64,000 nt of DNA. Origin: an uncultured Lutibacter sp. GTDB taxonomy: Bacteria > Bacteroidota > Bacteroidia > Flavobacteriales > Flavobacteriaceae. A program made the position numbers and the translations under genes. Below are positions 63,061-64,000 of the stretch, piece after piece. Where the stretch lies: NCBI RefSeq assembly GCF_947495725.1, contig NZ_CANLZZ010000003.1, positions 428,341 through 492,340 on the forward strand, written 5' to 3'. Position 1 is the stretch's first letter. The number at the start of each line of letters is the position of its first letter. The notes below the pieces were generated by a model that made no database searches, was not told the origin of the DNA, and worked only from the letters and a program-made list of their open reading frames with translations.

Positions 63061-64000
63061 TTAACGCAATGTTGCACCTACATTTTTCTCAAATGTATGC
63101 TGCAATTTTTGCATTATTTTATCAATTTGTTTATCGTTTAATGTTTTGTTTTCATCTTGCAATAAAAAGCTTACTGCATACGATTTTTTACCTTCTGGTA
63201 ATTTATCACCTTCATAAACATCAAATAAATCAACGTCTTTTAAAAGATTTTTTTCTGCTTGAAATGCTAAATTATATATCTCACCAAAAGTAGTTTCTTT
63301 ATCTAAAAGTAAAGCAAAATCGCGTTTAACAGCCGGAAATTTTGGTAATCCCGAAACATTAATTGATGATTTACCTCCAACTTTTAACAAGTTTTCCCAA
63401 TTAAAATCAGCAAATAAAACTTCTTGTTTTATTCCAAACTCTTTGTTAATTGATTGTTTCACAACCCCTAAATCAACTAATTTAATTTTTCCTAAACTTA
63501 ACGTTATTCCCTCTGAAAATACATCATTTTTTGTTGGAGTTGTTTTTATTTTTTGAATTCCTAAACGTTGTAACAAAGCAATTACAACTCCTTTTAAATA
63601 AAAGAAATCTGATGTTTGTGCAGTTACATTCCAACGTTCTTTGGTTCTATTTCCAGAAACAAATAAGGTCAAATGTTTTTGTTCAGAATAACCACTTTCA
63701 TATTTGTGATATGTTTTTCCAAATTCAAAGAATTTTACCGAGCTATTTTTACGATTAATATTGTAAATAACAGATTCTAACCCACTAAATAACATTGATT
63801 GGCGCATAACACCTAAATCGTTACTTAACGGATTTAACATGGCCACATTATTAGTTTCATTCAACATTTCTGTTAACGAAAGATAATTTGCCTTTGTTAA
63901 TGAATTAGCCATTGTTTCATTAAAACCCTGTGAAACAAGTTGATTGGATATTACATTTTCAATTTTAACGTTATCTACATCTGAAAATGCAATTGATGTA
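63061..64000 (-). CDS. pheT: Phenylalanine-tRNA ligase beta subunit (partial, 5' end outside window)
   Basis: The frame is open from the window edge: upstream of the first in-window methionine the reading continues SIAFSDVDNVKIENVISNQLVSQGFNETMANS, so the true start lies beyond 64000. The remaining about 313 residues are the C-terminal part: ANYLSLTEMLNETNNVAMLNPLSNDLGVMRQSMLFSGLESV (B-domain core), and the terminal FDX-ACB domain GLPKFPAVKRDFALLLDKETTFGEIYNLAFQAEKNLLKDVDLFDVYEG through KSYAVSFLLQDENKTLNDKQIDKIMQKLQHTFEKNVGATLR. Confidence 0.95.
   Translation of the reverse strand, partial: TSIAFSDVDNVKIENVISNQLVSQGFNETMANSLTKANYLSLTEMLNETNNVAMLNPLSNDLGVMRQSMLFSGLESVIYNINRKNSSVKFFEFGKTYHKYESGYSEQKHLTLFVSGNRTKERWNVTAQTSDFFYLKGVVIALLQRLGIQKIKTTPTKNDVFSEGITLSLGKIKLVDLGVVKQSINKEFGIKQEVLFADFNWENLLKVGGKSSINVSGLPKFPAVKRDFALLLDKETTFGEIYNLAFQAEKNLLKDVDLFDVYEGDKLPEGKKSYAVSFLLQDENKTLNDKQIDKIMQKLQHTFEKNVGATLR

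Overview
The window is a chromosomal segment of a Bacteroidota bacterium, almost certainly a member of the Flavobacteriaceae. The evidence is the strongly AT-rich DNA, the bacterial housekeeping gene order (coaBC, rpoZ of the Bacteroidota type, bamD), the bacillithiol gene bshC, many lipoproteins with short lipoboxes, and promoters of the Bacteroidota type (TTTG about 19-20 nt upstream of TAnnTTTG). The genus cannot be fixed from this sequence. No rRNA, tRNA, CRISPR array, insertion sequence or prophage was recognised.

Layout. Positions 1-7.7 kb carry housekeeping genes: envelope biogenesis (DUF4835, bamD), CoA synthesis, omega subunit, ferritin, dapA, a split 5'-nucleotidase and guaC. Positions 7.9-12.6 kb are looser: a YdeP-type molybdoenzyme, an orphan integrase N-terminal-like protein, a RhaT-like sugar transporter and a DoxX-like protein. 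Positions 12.6-29.6 kb form a sulfur redox island interrupted only by ligA. Positions 29.7-64 kb are mostly housekeeping and cell envelope genes (degP, dapF, mltG, add, queD, idi, prfC, a LolE-type permease, NamZ-like DUF1343, argS, lpdA, bshC, M14 peptidase, guaB, HMG-CoA lyase, pyrD, pheT). They also include a candidate small RNA at about 34.6-34.8 kb and a redox trio at 58.0-60.3 kb (porin, FMN-binding protein, membrane protein).

The sulfur island. A 12-heme cytochrome c is divergent from a seven-gene operon: PsrA/PhsA-like molybdoenzyme, PsrB-like ferredoxin, PsrC/NrfD-like quinone protein, two YeeE/YedE sulfur transporters, and two membrane-anchored rhodanese-like proteins. These last two lack the catalytic cysteine but end in an identical Lys-rich tail closing in MPIEGGC. 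Next come two exported tandem rhodaneses, a porin and a Crp/Fnr regulator. After ligA come a sulfide:quinone oxidoreductase-like flavoprotein, a TusE/DsrC-like protein with only the terminal-arm cysteine, and a DsrE2-like protein. The inferred theme is sulfane-sulfur transfer from the periplasm to the cytoplasm coupled to the quinone pool. Whether the net direction is reduction, oxidation or disproportionation cannot be decided here.

The two strongest observations are these. (1) A shared promoter grammar: TATGAY-N4-RTCATA and TGTAAC-N4-GTTACA palindromes precede four transcription units (psr, tandem rhodaneses, SQR, and the distant porin at 60.3 kb). In three of them the first palindrome lies exactly 29.5 nt from a TAnnTTTA -7 element, and the second lies 22, 32 or 43 nt further upstream, close to whole helical turns. 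(2) The paired GGC-tailed pseudo-rhodaneses, which look like swinging-arm sulfur carriers in which the reactive cysteine has moved from the rhodanese loop to the C-terminus.
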